The notes: generated by a model from the sequence alone, not told the origin. DNA of 64,000 bases from JAJEEA01 sp965243615 (GCA_965243615.1 CBDEVO010000003.1:5394001-5458000), one strand, 5' to 3'. Shown: positions 44,703 through 54,545, counted from the first letter of the stretch. Program-made: numbers and translations.

Positions 44703-46772
44703 ATGGACAGATTCAAGCGCGGAGTCGTCGTCGCACTGGCCGCCGTCGCCGCGGCCCTGGCCGGAACCGCGGAGGGGCAGCCGCCCGAGCACGGGAGCCG
44801 CTTCGCGGCCGAGGACTGGCCGCTGGCCGGCGGCGACTGGACGAGCTCTCGCTACTCGACGCTGGACCAGATCTCGACCGACACGATCGACAGGCTGGGT
44901 GGCGCCTGGGTCACGCGGCTCGAGGGCGGCGGGTCGTCGCGCTCGACGCCGGTGGTGAAGGACGGCGTGCTCTACCTGACCGCCGGGGCCAGCGTGCTCG
45001 CCGTCGACGGCGCCACCGGCGAGACGCGGTGGCGCTGGCAGGCCGAGGACGCCGCGTCGGGGATGGCACCGTCGTGGCAGGGCGTCGGCCTGAACGACGA
45101 CCTCGTCTTCGTCGGCCTGCGGAGCGTGCAGTTGGCGGCGCTCCGGCAGGACACCGGCGAGCTCGTCTGGGCGACCACGGTCGGGAGCGTCCCGGCGGTG
45201 GCCGGAGAGACCGTCACCACCGCGCCCATGCACGCCGCCGGCAAGGTGTTCGTGGGCGTGGCCAACGGCGACAGCGGGGGACAGGGGCGGGTCGTGGCCG
45301 TCGACGCGGCGACCGGCGAGGTGGCCTGGACCTTCTTCGTCATCCCGCGCCCCGGCGAGTTCGGCCACGACACGTGGCCGCAGGACTCCGACATCTGGCA
45401 GGTCGGGGGCGGCGGCGTGTGGCTGGTGGGGACGGTCGATCCCGAGCTGGGGCTGGTCTACTTCGCGACCGGCAACCCGGTGCCGATGTTCGGCGGCGAG
45501 ATCCGGGAGGGCGACAACCTCTTCGCGGCCTCGATGCTGGCCCTCGACATGGAGACCGGCGAGCGCCGCTGGCACTTCCAGGTGGTGCGGCACGACATCT
45601 GGGACGCCGACATCGCCACCCCGATGCTGCTCTACGACGTCGAGATGGACGGCCGGGTGCGCAAGGGCGTGGCCGCCATCCGGGCCGACGGGTACCTGTT
45701 CCTGTTCGACCGGGAGACCGGCGAGCCGCTGACGCCGATCGAGCAGCGGCCGGTGCCGCAGGACCCGGGCCAGCTCACCGCCGACACCCAGCCGTTCCCG
45801 GTGGGGGCCGAGCGCATCATTCCCGACTGCTCGTACTGGCGCGATCGGGTGCCGCCTCCGTTCGAGCTTAGCTGCAGCTTCTTCACGCCGCCCACCGTCG
45901 ACCAACAGCACGTGGTGGCCCTCGGCTCGCCGATTCCGATGGTGCGGGTGACCCCGATGTCGTTCAGCCCCCAGACCGGCCTGATCTACGCGCAGGGCCG
46001 GAGTCACGTGGGGTTCGCCAAGCGGTTCGAGGATCCGTGGATCTCTGACAACCGCCCCGCCGGCTACCTGCGGCTCGGCCTCCCCGAGTCGGCGGGGGTG
46101 CTGGCCGCCGTCGACCCGCGCACCAACACCGTGGCGTGGAAGCAGGACCTGGTGGGCGGGCGGCTGGCCACGAGCGGCCCGATGTCGACGGCCGGCGGGC
46201 TGGTGTTCTGGGGCTCGGCCGACGGCCAGCTCGACGCCTACGACGCCGCCACCGGCGAGCGGCTGTGGGCGTTCCAGGCCGCCCCGGCCGGGTTGAGGAT
46301 GCGGCCCGGGCCGGTGTCGACCTACGCGATCGACGGGCGGCAGTACGTGGCGATGCCGATGGGGAGCGAGCTCTGGGCGTTCGCGCTCGACGGCGAGCTG
46401 GCGCCGCGGGACGAGCCGGTGGCCGACCCGCCCGACCTCGTCCGGTGGACGGGCCCGGCGCCGACCGAGACCGACGAGATTCAGACCGGCACGCTGCGCG
46501 AGAACCCGTCCTGGTCGCTGGGCGGCAGCCGGAGCGCCCTCGACGAGCATGCGTTCAACCCGCAGCGGATCCGGGTGAGGGCCGGCACGCGGGTGCGTTT
46601 CGTCAACAACGGGAGAACCGAGCGCACCATCGTGGCGCAGGACGGGAGCTGGACCACCGGCGTCATCGAGCCGGGGCTGTTCGAGTACGTCGCCTTCGAT
46701 GCACCCGGGACGTACCGGTTCCACAGCGCCGACCACCCCTGGGCGCTGGGCGAGGTCACCGTCGTGCCGTGA
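44703..46772 (+). CDS. Secreted PQQ-type quinoprotein with C-terminal cupredoxin-like domain
   Basis: A protein of 689 residues with a signal peptide (VVVALAAVAAALAGTAEG). Residues about 30-590 are a quinoprotein dehydrogenase-like propeller: DWTSSRYSTLDQI, LAVDGATGETRWRW, FHFQVVRHDIWDADIATP-type block (WHFQVVRHDIWDADIATP) and LDAYDAATGERLWAFQ. The last 75 residues read as a plastocyanin-like fold: FNPQRIRVRAGTRVRFVNNG, GTYRFHSADHPWALGEVTV. The usual copper ligands are altered (HTV to RTIV, C to S in FHSADH, M to L after the His). The domain may be structural or bind another ligand. Confidence 0.87.
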   Translation: MDRFKRGVVVALAAVAAALAGTAEGQPPEHGSRFAAEDWPLAGGDWTSSRYSTLDQISTDTIDRLGGAWVTRLEGGGSSRSTPVVKDGVLYLTAGASVLAVDGATGETRWRWQAEDAASGMAPSWQGVGLNDDLVFVGLRSVQLAALRQDTGELVWATTVGSVPAVAGETVTTAPMHAAGKVFVGVANGDSGGQGRVVAVDAATGEVAWTFFVIPRPGEFGHDTWPQDSDIWQVGGGGVWLVGTVDPELGLVYFATGNPVPMFGGEIREGDNLFAASMLALDMETGERRWHFQVVRHDIWDADIATPMLLYDVEMDGRVRKGVAAIRADGYLFLFDRETGEPLTPIEQRPVPQDPGQLTADTQPFPVGAERIIPDCSYWRDRVPPPFELSCSFFTPPTVDQQHVVALGSPIPMVRVTPMSFSPQTGLIYAQGRSHVGFAKRFEDPWISDNRPAGYLRLGLPESAGVLAAVDPRTNTVAWKQDLVGGRLATSGPMSTAGGLVFWGSADGQLDAYDAATGERLWAFQAAPAGLRMRPGPVSTYAIDGRQYVAMPMGSELWAFALDGELAPRDEPVADPPDLVRWTGPAPTETDEIQTGTLRENPSWSLGGSRSALDEHAFNPQRIRVRAGTRVRFVNNGRTERTIVAQDGSWTTGVIEPGLFEYVAFDAPGTYRFHSADHPWALGEVTVVP

Positions 46773-46925
46773 GGCGCCGGAGCCGTCAGGCGAACGGGAG
46801 GGTGCGCGCTCCTGCGGCGAGTTTTCTCGGCCCGGAGCTGTCCTCGGGAACGACACGCGAGAACATGGTCGCGGGGCCCGAGGAAACGGCGTCGATCAGC
46901 GTCCGGGATTGGGGGGAGGGCCCCG

Positions 46926-48515
46926 TCACATGCCCCACACGGTGACCGGCGTCTGGCCGGGGCTGGCCGGCGCCTCGCGACGGAACAGCTTCTCCTCCCA
47001 CGTCCGGTCCGGCGCGCGGTCGAAGACGATCAGGTGGCCCGCCTCGGCGGCGCAACGGTCCATGTAGCCGCGCGTCTGCGCCAGCCCTTCGGCGATGGTG
47101 CGCTCGGGGTCCTTGTGCAGCACCTTGCACTCGACCACGAACTTGCGGATGAGCCCGCCCTGCCGCCACAGGATCAGCAGGTCCACGCGCCCCCGGCCGA
47201 GGGCGTACTCGCGCTCGAGGCGGCCCCCGCCGTTCACGATCCGCTGCAGGTAGGCTTGCAGGAGCAACTGCGGACCCGCCTCGTGGTACTGCTCGAAGCG
47301 CTGCACCCAGTGCTCCGAGTGCTCGCGGAAGAACGTCTGGAATGCCGCGATCAGTCCCGTCACGTCGAGGCCGCCGTCCGCATCGACGTACCACGCCATC
47401 CGCTGCGGCAGCCCCATCTGCACCGCGTGGTTCAGATGCCGCGGCACGACCTCGGCGTAGATCGGGTTGGCGATGCGCGGCGTCCCCTCGTCGTCCAGCG
47501 CGACGAGCCCCAGGTCGTGGACGTAGGCCACGTCCTCCGTCGACCAGGCGGACACGGACGCGCCGGCGAGGATCGGCTCCACCACCCGGCGCACCCGTTC
47601 CTCGCGCAGCTTGTCGGCCAGTTGGTCGAGGTGCGTCACGCGGGCCAGGATCAGCCGCTCCTGGGCGTCCAGGATGTCGCCTTCCGTAATCGCGTGGGAG
47701 CGGTCGCGGCCTGACGCGCTGTCGAAGCAGGCTTCCCGGCACAGCGCGTTCACCAGCCACGGCTGGCCGGCCGAGCGCGTCAGAATCAGCGCCACCGCCC
47801 GCTCGGTGAACACCTGCCCGGTCTCCGTCGTGTGCTGGGCGAGCAGCGCCCGGGTCTCGGCCTCGGTGAAGTCGCCCAGGCGCAGCGACTTCGACTTGAC
47901 GTTGAACGCGCTGCCGCCCAGCACCAGGGCGTTCTCGGCGGTGGAGTGGATGCGGTAGTCGCGCACGTCCCGCACGCCGCACAGGACGACGCTCTGCGGG
48001 AAGCGGGCGGGGCGACCGGGGTAGCCGGCGCGCAACTGCCGCAGCACCGACAGCAGGGTGTCGCCCACCAGCGCGTCGATCTCGTCGATCAGCAGCACCA
48101 GCGGCTTCGGGTCGGCCATCGACCAGCGCAGCAGGGCCTGACGCAGCGCCTGTCCCGGCCCCGCCCGCTCCAGCACGCCGGGCCAGATGCCCTCCAGCGT
48201 CTCGTCGCCCAGCGTCACGCTCGCCTCGAGGGCCAGCTCGGACAGGACGGCGCGCATGCCCTCCGCCACGTCCTCGCGCATCGCCTGGCCCGCTTCGACG
48301 TTGGCGTACACGCAACGGTGGTCGCCGCCGGCGTTCAGCCGGTCGCGCAGGGCCAGCAGCGCCGATGTCTTGCCGGTCTGTCGCGGCGCGTGCAGCACGA
48401 AGTACCGCTCGTCGCGAACCAGACCGAGCAACTCGTCGAGGTCCACACGGTCGAGGGGCGGGATGTGATAGTGCCTGTCCGCGCGGATGGGGCCCTCGGT
48501 GTTGAAGAAACGCAT
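46926..48515 (-). CDS. AAA ATPase with C-terminal PD-(D/E)XK nuclease-like domain
   Basis: A protein of 529 residues. Walker A is APRQTGKTS (about 43-51), Walker B LVLLIDEIDAL (about 150) and SAGQPWLVNALCREAC is the STAND/AAA sensor-type block. The C-terminal domain has GRGRVDLLILW and KFVVECKVLHKDPE, a good fit to the D-ExK core of PD-(D/E)XK nucleases. Members are often called AAA-like ATP-binding proteins and occur in multiple copies. A short remnant of a relative is at 44470-44600. The function is unknown; link to mobile DNA or defence is inferred. Confidence 0.88.
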   Translation of the reverse strand: MRFFNTEGPIRADRHYHIPPLDRVDLDELLGLVRDERYFVLHAPRQTGKTSALLALRDRLNAGGDHRCVYANVEAGQAMREDVAEGMRAVLSELALEASVTLGDETLEGIWPGVLERAGPGQALRQALLRWSMADPKPLVLLIDEIDALVGDTLLSVLRQLRAGYPGRPARFPQSVVLCGVRDVRDYRIHSTAENALVLGGSAFNVKSKSLRLGDFTEAETRALLAQHTTETGQVFTERAVALILTRSAGQPWLVNALCREACFDSASGRDRSHAITEGDILDAQERLILARVTHLDQLADKLREERVRRVVEPILAGASVSAWSTEDVAYVHDLGLVALDDEGTPRIANPIYAEVVPRHLNHAVQMGLPQRMAWYVDADGGLDVTGLIAAFQTFFREHSEHWVQRFEQYHEAGPQLLLQAYLQRIVNGGGRLEREYALGRGRVDLLILWRQGGLIRKFVVECKVLHKDPERTIAEGLAQTRGYMDRCAAEAGHLIVFDRAPDRTWEEKLFRREAPASPGQTPVTVWGM

Positions 48516-48553
48516 GATCGGATTGTCGCACTGTCGGCGACGCCCGTCTCGAA

Positions 48554-49486
48554 TCAGCGTCCTTCGTAGATGTGGTTCACGATGGCGGTCACGCTGAACG
48601 TGCCCTCCAGGGGCGCCGCGTGGTCGTCGAACCGCGCCGGCTTGGCGTACGCGGCGATCGCCTCGTCGGCGCCGAGGCCGGCATCGATGCTCCGCCGGGT
48701 CTGTTCGTAGAGGTCCATGTAGAACGCCCGGTACTCCACGAGGTCGCTCCAGGCGAGCAGGGTGTCCCAGTGGCCGGTGATGATGGTGTCGACGTCGGGG
48801 ACGGTGTTGACGACCCGGGTCAGGGTGCGTCCGAACTCGACGGCGCTGCCGCCGTTGCCGTTCGCGGCGTCGATGAACGGAAGCAGCTTGCCGAGGAACA
48901 TGTCGCCGGTGTGCATGGTGCGCGCCGCCTTGAACACGATGAAGGTGTCGCCGTCGGTGTGGCCGCGGCCGAAGTAGTAGAGGTCGATCTGGTCGGGGCC
49001 CCCAGCGAAGAGCGTCAGGCGGTCGGAGAAAGTGGTCGACGGCAGGTACTTCGCATTCTCGCCCTGGAAGTCGTCGCAGTTCGTCGGTATCGGCTGGCAG
49101 TCGGTGCGCGCCCAGTGGCGCCGGATGTTCTCGTGGGCCACGAAGTGCACCGAGTCGGGGAACTCGGTGTTCGAGCCGCTGTGGTCGAAGTGGACATGGG
49201 TGTTGATGATGGTGGTCACCGGCTTGTCGGTGAGCCGCCGCACGTGCCCGAGGATGTCCGCCCCGTAGCCCTCGTTCTTGGTGTCCACCAGCACCACGCC
49301 GCTCTCGGCGATGAAGAGGGCGGTGTTGCCGCCTGTCGTCGACCCCGACCCCAGCATGTGCAGCTTGTCGGTGATGCGGTGCACCTCGATCGGCGGGTTC
49401 GGCTCCTGCAGCGCCTCGATGTTGGCGGTCCAGGCGACCAGCCCGAGCGCGAGGGCGGTTAACGGCAACAGTGCGAGGCGTCGCAT
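48554..49486 (-). CDS. Secreted metallo-beta-lactamase fold hydrolase
   Basis: A protein of 310 residues with a signal peptide (LLPLTALALGLVAW). The zinc motif THVHFDHSG is at about 96-104, with further ligands in TMHTGDMFLG and TIITGHWDTL. The length and pattern fit the broad MBL-fold family of secreted hydrolases, not a true antibiotic beta-lactamase that I can assign. GGGAG lies before ATG 49486. The DUF1501 gene is upstream on the same strand with a palindrome between. Confidence 0.9.
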   Translation of the reverse strand: MRRLALLPLTALALGLVAWTANIEALQEPNPPIEVHRITDKLHMLGSGSTTGGNTALFIAESGVVLVDTKNEGYGADILGHVRRLTDKPVTTIINTHVHFDHSGSNTEFPDSVHFVAHENIRRHWARTDCQPIPTNCDDFQGENAKYLPSTTFSDRLTLFAGGPDQIDLYYFGRGHTDGDTFIVFKAARTMHTGDMFLGKLLPFIDAANGNGGSAVEFGRTLTRVVNTVPDVDTIITGHWDTLLAWSDLVEYRAFYMDLYEQTRRSIDAGLGADEAIAAYAKPARFDDHAAPLEGTFSVTAIVNHIYEGR

Positions 49487-49502
49487 GTAACTCCCTTTCA
49501 GC

Positions 49503-49516
49503 GGGCCTCGAGGCCC
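49503..49516. promoter_or_regulatory. Perfect 14-bp palindrome before the MBL-fold gene
   Basis: GGGCCTCGAGGCCC is its own reverse complement and sits 17-30 bp upstream of the MBL start codon, in the 167-bp gap after the DUF1501 stop. It could be an operator or a short hairpin. High GC makes chance palindromes more likely, so weight is low. Confidence 0.4.
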
Positions 49517-49653
49517 TTGGCCACGAAGCTCCCCGGAATGGCGTGCCCGACGGCCGTACGCGCCCTCTGCACGCTCCTGCGCGAGACAGAGCCCGGCCGA
49601 AGTCCTGACCCGGCCCCGGGCGTCCGACCTGTGGACCCGCCCACGCTCCCGCT

Positions 49654-51075
49654 TCACGCCAATATGTCGTCGACGACGACGCCGGCCACGTCGGTGAGCC
49701 GGAAGTCGCGTCCCTGGCTCCGGTAGGTCAGGCGCTCGTGGTCGAGGCCGAGCAGGTGCAGGATGGTCGCGTGCAGGTCGTGGATGTGGACCTTGTCCTC
49801 GATGGCGTAGTAGCCGTAGTCGTCGGTGCGGCCGTGGCTGTGGCCGCCCTTCACGCCGCCCCCGGCCATGAACATCGTATAGCCGTGGGGGTTGTGGTCG
49901 CGGCCGTTGCGGGCGCCGGCCTCGGCCCCGGGGGTGCGGCCGAACTCGCCGCCCCACAGCACCAGGGTCTCGTCGAGGAGGCCCCGCTGCTTGAGGTCGG
50001 TGATGAGCCCCGCCACCGGCCGGTCGATCTCGGCGCAGCTCCGGGGCAGCCCCGTGATCAGCCCGGAGTGGTGGTCCCACTTCGTGTCGGGCCCGTGGGT
50101 GGCCTGCACGAAGCGCACCCCCGACTCGGAGAAGCGCCGGGCGAGGAGGCAGCGCAGGCCGAAGTCGCCGGCCACCGGGTCGTCGAGGCCGTAGAGCCGC
50201 CGGGTGGCCTCGGACTCCCCCTCGACGCTCATCACCTCGGGGGCCTCGGTCTGCATGCGGAACGCGAGCTCGTAGGACTCGATGCGGCCCTCGAGGGCCA
50301 GATCGGGCCCCGTCGCCTCGAGCTGCCGGCGCTGCCAGCGCTGCAGCAGGTCGACCTCGGCCCGCTGCACGCCGGCGTCGATGGCCTGGTTCTCGAGGAA
50401 GTCGATGGTCGCCTCGGCGGTGTTCATCCGCGTGTTGCCGATGGCGGTGCCGTTGTAGGCGGCGGGGAGGAACGCGGCCGAGTAGTTCTGCACGCCGCCG
50501 TGCTGGTACGACGGGCAGATGGTCATGAACGCGGGGAGGTTCTCGTTCTCGGTGCCGAGCCCGTACGAGATCCACGACCCCATCGACGGCCGCACGAAGC
50601 GGTCGCTGCCCGTGTTCATGGCGAGGATGGCCCCGCCGTGGGCGGCGTTGGTGCCGTACATCGAGCGCACGAAGCAGAGGTCGTCGGCCACCCCGGCGAG
50701 GTTCGGCAGCAGCTCGCTCACCCAGTGCCCCGACTGCCCGTGCTGCCGGAACTCCCACGGGCTCTTGAAGAGGTTGCCGGTCTCGTTGAACTGCACGTCG
50801 GGCTTGGCGAACGGCAGCGGCTTGTTGTCGTCGCGGATGAGCAGCGGCTTGTACTCGAACAGGTCGTGCTGCGACGGGCCGCCGTGCATGTGCAGGAAGA
50901 TGATGCGCTTGGCACGGGGCGCGAAGTGGGGCGCCCGCGGGGCCAGGGGGTTGTCCTGCGCGGCCACGTCCTGCAACAGCAGCGACGACAGGGCCAGCCC
51001 CCCGAAGCCGCAGCCGCAGGTCTTCAGCATGTCGCGGCGCGTGACGGGCGGTGCCTGGTAGTGGGGATGGCGCAT
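49654..51075 (-). CDS. DUF1501 family secreted protein (sulfatase-like fold)
   Basis: A protein of 473 residues with a Tat-type signal (TRRDMLKTCGCGFGGLALSSLL). Family hallmarks are KRIIFLHMHGGPSQHDLFEYKPLL near the start, SDRFVRPSMGSWISYGLG, and LVLWGGEFGRTPGAE with GRDHNPHGYTMFMAGGGVKGG toward the end. It is paired with the DUF1549/DUF1553 gene, which ends 13 bp upstream, a pairing common in Planctomycetes and Acidobacteria. The biochemical role is not established; a role on sulfated polysaccharide is often supposed. Confidence 0.93.
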   Translation of the reverse strand: MRHPHYQAPPVTRRDMLKTCGCGFGGLALSSLLLQDVAAQDNPLAPRAPHFAPRAKRIIFLHMHGGPSQHDLFEYKPLLIRDDNKPLPFAKPDVQFNETGNLFKSPWEFRQHGQSGHWVSELLPNLAGVADDLCFVRSMYGTNAAHGGAILAMNTGSDRFVRPSMGSWISYGLGTENENLPAFMTICPSYQHGGVQNYSAAFLPAAYNGTAIGNTRMNTAEATIDFLENQAIDAGVQRAEVDLLQRWQRRQLEATGPDLALEGRIESYELAFRMQTEAPEVMSVEGESEATRRLYGLDDPVAGDFGLRCLLARRFSESGVRFVQATHGPDTKWDHHSGLITGLPRSCAEIDRPVAGLITDLKQRGLLDETLVLWGGEFGRTPGAEAGARNGRDHNPHGYTMFMAGGGVKGGHSHGRTDDYGYYAIEDKVHIHDLHATILHLLGLDHERLTYRSQGRDFRLTDVAGVVVDDILA

Positions 51076-51088
51076 CGTTTCTCCGTCC

Positions 51089-54000
51089 TCAGTCGACGTA
51101 GATGAACTCGCTCGCGCCGAGGATGACGTGGCACAGCCGCGTCCACGCGAAGCGCTCGGCGTCGCCGTCGGGCGCGGTCTCGCGCATCGCCGCGAGGAAG
51201 GCGAGGCTCTCCTCGATCTCGACCTCGGCGGCGGGCCGGCCGTAGGCCTCGACGAACGCCCGCTCGACCCGCGCGGCGTCGCCCGCGAGGGGCACCGCCA
51301 GCAGCCGCGCCGCGAACTCGCCGGCCTGCTCCTCGACGAACGCGCTGTTCATCATCAGCAGGGCCTGGGACGGCACCACCGTGACGGGACGGGCGCCGAC
51401 CGAGTCGCTGGCGTTGCCGAAGTCGAAGCCGGCGAAGATCTCGTAGATGGCGTTGCGCACCACCGGCATGTACACGGAGCGGCGCGGGGCCCCGTAGAAG
51501 TCGAAGCGCCCGAACGTGTTGCCTTCGCTGAAGACGTAGCCGCGCTGGTCGTACTCCTCGACGCGCCCGCCCATCGTCAGGTCGAGGGTGCCCGCCAGGT
51601 GCAGCAGCGCGTCGCGGATCGGCTCGACCTCGAGCCGCCGGCGGTTCATCCGCCAGTGCAGCAGGTTTCCGGGGTCGACGGCCGCGTTCGCCGCGTCGTA
51701 GCCGGCCCCGAGCCGGTAGGTGGCGGACAGCAGTATCTCGCGGTGCAGCGCCTTGACCGACCAGCCGCCGTCGACGAGGCGCCGCGCGAGCCAGTCGAGC
51801 AGCTCGGGATGGGTGGGGGCCGAGCCGGTGGCGCCGAAGTTGCTCGGCGTGTCGACGAGGCCGCGCCCGAAGTGCCAGTGCCAGACGCGGTTGGCCATGA
51901 CCCGCGCCGTGAGCGGGTGCTCGGGGTGCGTGATCCAGCGGGCCAGCTCGAGCCGCCCGCTCGAGTCGGCGGGAATCGGCGGGGGCGGCACGATGTGGTC
52001 GGTGACCCGGAGGAACCCGCGCGGCTGGGGCTCGTCGGCGAGGTTCAGGTGGCTGCCGCGGATGTGGACGGGCAGATCGACGATCTCGCCCTCCTCGACC
52101 GACATCGCGTAGGGGGGCTCGGGGGGCGAGGCCGCCTCGCGCTCCTCGACGACGGCCCGCCGCCGGGCGAGCTCGGCCACCGCGTCGGCCGGGTACAGCG
52201 CCTCCTCCGTCTCCTGGTCGAGGCAGAGGATGCACAGCCGGCCGTCGTAGACGAGCCGCCGCAGCTCCTCCTGCTCGCGCGGGAGCCGGAAGTCGGCGGG
52301 CGAGAGCTCTTCCTCGTCCTCGAGGCCCAGCCGCTGCAGGTGCTGGTCCCAGGCGATCTCGATCACCGCGAACAGGCCCGCGTAGCGCCACGCGACCTCC
52401 TCGAGGCTCCGGGGTGCCGGCCCCCGCACCAGGCTCCGGGTCAGCGGCGCGATGAGAACCTTCTCGGAGGCGATGAGCGCCCGCAGCTCGTCGGTGACCT
52501 CCTCGTAGCGCTCCGGCGGCGCCGCCGCGTAGGCGTTCCAGATCTGGAAGACGACGCTCGGGTTCGCCCCGTCGCCCTGCACCGGGGGTCCCTCACGATA
52601 GCGGAAGAAGGCCCGGACCCAGCGCTCGACCACGGCCGCCTCGAGACCCTCGCGGCCGGCGACCCTGGCGATCTCTTCGCGCCCCCGCTCCTGGCTCGCC
52701 TCGTCGTCTCCCCAGGCCGGATAGGCTTCCTCGGCGGCGAGGAGATAGCCGGCCAGCGCCTCCCGCCGCGGCCGCCGTAACCGATCGTTCTGTGCGTCGA
52801 CGAGCTCGCCGACCGCTTCCCGCGCCTCCTCCACCAGCTCCTGCGCCGCCTCGTAGAGAGCGACGGTCTCCTCGTCGGCGAGGGGCCGCTCGATCCACCG
52901 TCCGACGTTGCGATCGGCCTCCATCGTCTGCGTGGAGCGCAGGATGCCGGCCATCGCGTAGTAGTCGGCGGTGGGAATGGGGTCGAACTTGTGGTCGTGG
53001 CAGCGGGCGCAGCCGATGGGCTCGGCCAGGAACGCGCGGCCGATGACGTTCACCTGCTCGTCGACGATGTCGATGACCATCTTGTCGACGTCCTGCTCGG
53101 CCAGCACCTTGGCGCCCAGGGTCAGGAACCCGGTCGCGGCGAGGTTGCCGAACCGCTCGTCGTCGCCGGCCGCGGGCATCAGGTCGCCGGCAATCTGCTC
53201 CTGCACGAACCGGTCGTAGCGCTTGTCGGCGTTGAACGCGTCGATGACCCAGTCGCGATAGCGGAAGGCGTTGGGGTGCGCGATGTTCTCGTCGAGCCCG
53301 TTCGAGTCGGCGTAGCGGGCCACGTCGAGCCAGTGCCGGCCCCACCGCTCGCCGTAGCGGGGCGACGCCAGCAGCCGCTCGACCACCCGCTCCCAGGCGC
53401 CGGGCCGCTCGTCGGCGAGGAACGCGTCGATCTCGGCCGGGGTCGGGGGCAGGCCGGTCAGGTCGAAGGTGACCCGCCGCAGCAACTGCCGCCGGCCGGC
53501 GGGGGCGACCGGGGCCAAGCCTTCGGCTTCGAGCCGGGCGAGGACGAACCGGTCGATGGCGTTGCGCGCCCAGGCCGGGTCGCCGACGGCGGGCGGCTCG
53601 GGACGGGCCATCGGCCGGAACGCCCAGTGCTCGCGGCCGGGGCCGAAGTCGTAGTCGGCGCCGCTGTCGGACCGGGCGGCGATAACCGGCGCGTCGGTGG
53701 TCCGCGGGTCCGCCGCGCCGCGGGCCACCCAGCGCTCGAAGTCGGCGACGACGACGGCCGGCAGCCGGCCGTCGGGCGGCATCTTGATGGGCCCGTCGTA
53801 GCGGATGACGTCGATGAGCAGGCTCTCGTCCGGCGAGCCGGGCACGACGACGGCGCCGCTGTCGCCGCCCGCCCGCAACCCGGCCGCGTCGACCAGGGCC
53901 AGCCCGGCCTGGATGCGCTCGGGGTTGGCGCCGTGGCACTGGTAGCAGCGCTCGGCGAGGACGGGGCGGATCTTCGACTCGAAGTGCTCGAGGTCCTCGG

Positions 54001-54115
54001 GCGGGAGCTCCTGCGCCCGCGCCGGCGCGGCGGCGCCGAGCGCCAGAACGGCGATCAGGAAGCCGACCCGGACCGTGGCATGTCGATGCGGCAACGGCCG
54101 AGAATGTGTGTTCAT
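51089..54115 (-). CDS. PSCyt1-DUF1549-DUF1553 secreted haem protein
   Basis: A protein of 1008 residues with a signal peptide (VGFLIAVLALGAAAPARAQ). The N-terminal PSCyt1 domain has the haem-c motif CYQCHG (about residue 60) and MPPDGRLP. DUF1549 follows with AIDRFVLARLEAEGL, RRVTFDLTGLPPTPAEIDAFL and DVARYADSNG, and the C-terminal DUF1553 with ITHPEHPLTARVMANRVWHWHFG and ALLMMNSAFVEEQ. CARCHDHKFDPIPTADYYA adds another CxxCH. The start was moved to ATG 54115 because translation upstream is not signal-peptide-like. It forms a pair with DUF1501. Confidence 0.93.
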   Translation of the reverse strand: MNTHSRPLPHRHATVRVGFLIAVLALGAAAPARAQELPPEDLEHFESKIRPVLAERCYQCHGANPERIQAGLALVDAAGLRAGGDSGAVVVPGSPDESLLIDVIRYDGPIKMPPDGRLPAVVVADFERWVARGAADPRTTDAPVIAARSDSGADYDFGPGREHWAFRPMARPEPPAVGDPAWARNAIDRFVLARLEAEGLAPVAPAGRRQLLRRVTFDLTGLPPTPAEIDAFLADERPGAWERVVERLLASPRYGERWGRHWLDVARYADSNGLDENIAHPNAFRYRDWVIDAFNADKRYDRFVQEQIAGDLMPAAGDDERFGNLAATGFLTLGAKVLAEQDVDKMVIDIVDEQVNVIGRAFLAEPIGCARCHDHKFDPIPTADYYAMAGILRSTQTMEADRNVGRWIERPLADEETVALYEAAQELVEEAREAVGELVDAQNDRLRRPRREALAGYLLAAEEAYPAWGDDEASQERGREEIARVAGREGLEAAVVERWVRAFFRYREGPPVQGDGANPSVVFQIWNAYAAAPPERYEEVTDELRALIASEKVLIAPLTRSLVRGPAPRSLEEVAWRYAGLFAVIEIAWDQHLQRLGLEDEEELSPADFRLPREQEELRRLVYDGRLCILCLDQETEEALYPADAVAELARRRAVVEEREAASPPEPPYAMSVEEGEIVDLPVHIRGSHLNLADEPQPRGFLRVTDHIVPPPPIPADSSGRLELARWITHPEHPLTARVMANRVWHWHFGRGLVDTPSNFGATGSAPTHPELLDWLARRLVDGGWSVKALHREILLSATYRLGAGYDAANAAVDPGNLLHWRMNRRRLEVEPIRDALLHLAGTLDLTMGGRVEEYDQRGYVFSEGNTFGRFDFYGAPRRSVYMPVVRNAIYEIFAGFDFGNASDSVGARPVTVVPSQALLMMNSAFVEEQAGEFAARLLAVPLAGDAARVERAFVEAYGRPAAEVEIEESLAFLAAMRETAPDGDAERFAWTRLCHVILGASEFIYVD

Positions 54116-54257
54116 GACTGACCGCGGCAGTGTAGCGCAGACCCCTTGGCGAGCCAAGCTGCCGATGGCAGCCGCGCCGGCAGGGTCTCCTTTGGACTCC
54201 GAGCTCCGACGTGCCCTACACAACACAAGTCGACGGGTTTCGTGTTAACATTCGACC

Positions 54258-54545
54258 ATGACGCCCGAAGCATGGTCCGTCATTGCGGTCGGAGTCGCCA
54301 TCGCCGGCCTGTTCATCCGCATGGACACTCGGATCGCTCGCCTCGACGAACACGTCCGCGGTCGGGGTGAGCGCCTCGCCCGGCTGGAAGGCAGGTTCGA
54401 CACCCTGGTAGGCAAATTCGACACCCTGGAACGCAAGTTCGGTACGCTGGAAACCAAGGTCGACAGCCTGGGAAGCAAGGTCGACACGCTGGACGGCAAG
54501 GTCGACACGCTGACCGCAGCATGCCTGAAGCCCCAGGAAGGGTGA
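54258..54545 (+). CDS. Single-TM miniprotein with heptad coiled-coil repeats
   Basis: A protein of 95 residues. A TM helix at about 5-20 (AWSVIAVGVAIAGLFI) is followed by a charged segment and a coiled coil made of near-exact seven-residue units at 47-85: FDTLVGK, FDTLERK, FGTLETK, VDSLGSK, VDTLDGK, VDTL. At DNA level this is a 21-bp repeat (about 54396-54515). It may form a trimeric or tetrameric stalk at the membrane. The nearest known look-alikes are short phage- or toxin-associated coiled-coil membrane proteins; I do not assign a family. It lies between divergent genes. Confidence 0.7.
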   Translation: MTPEAWSVIAVGVAIAGLFIRMDTRIARLDEHVRGRGERLARLEGRFDTLVGKFDTLERKFGTLETKVDSLGSKVDTLDGKVDTLTAACLKPQEG

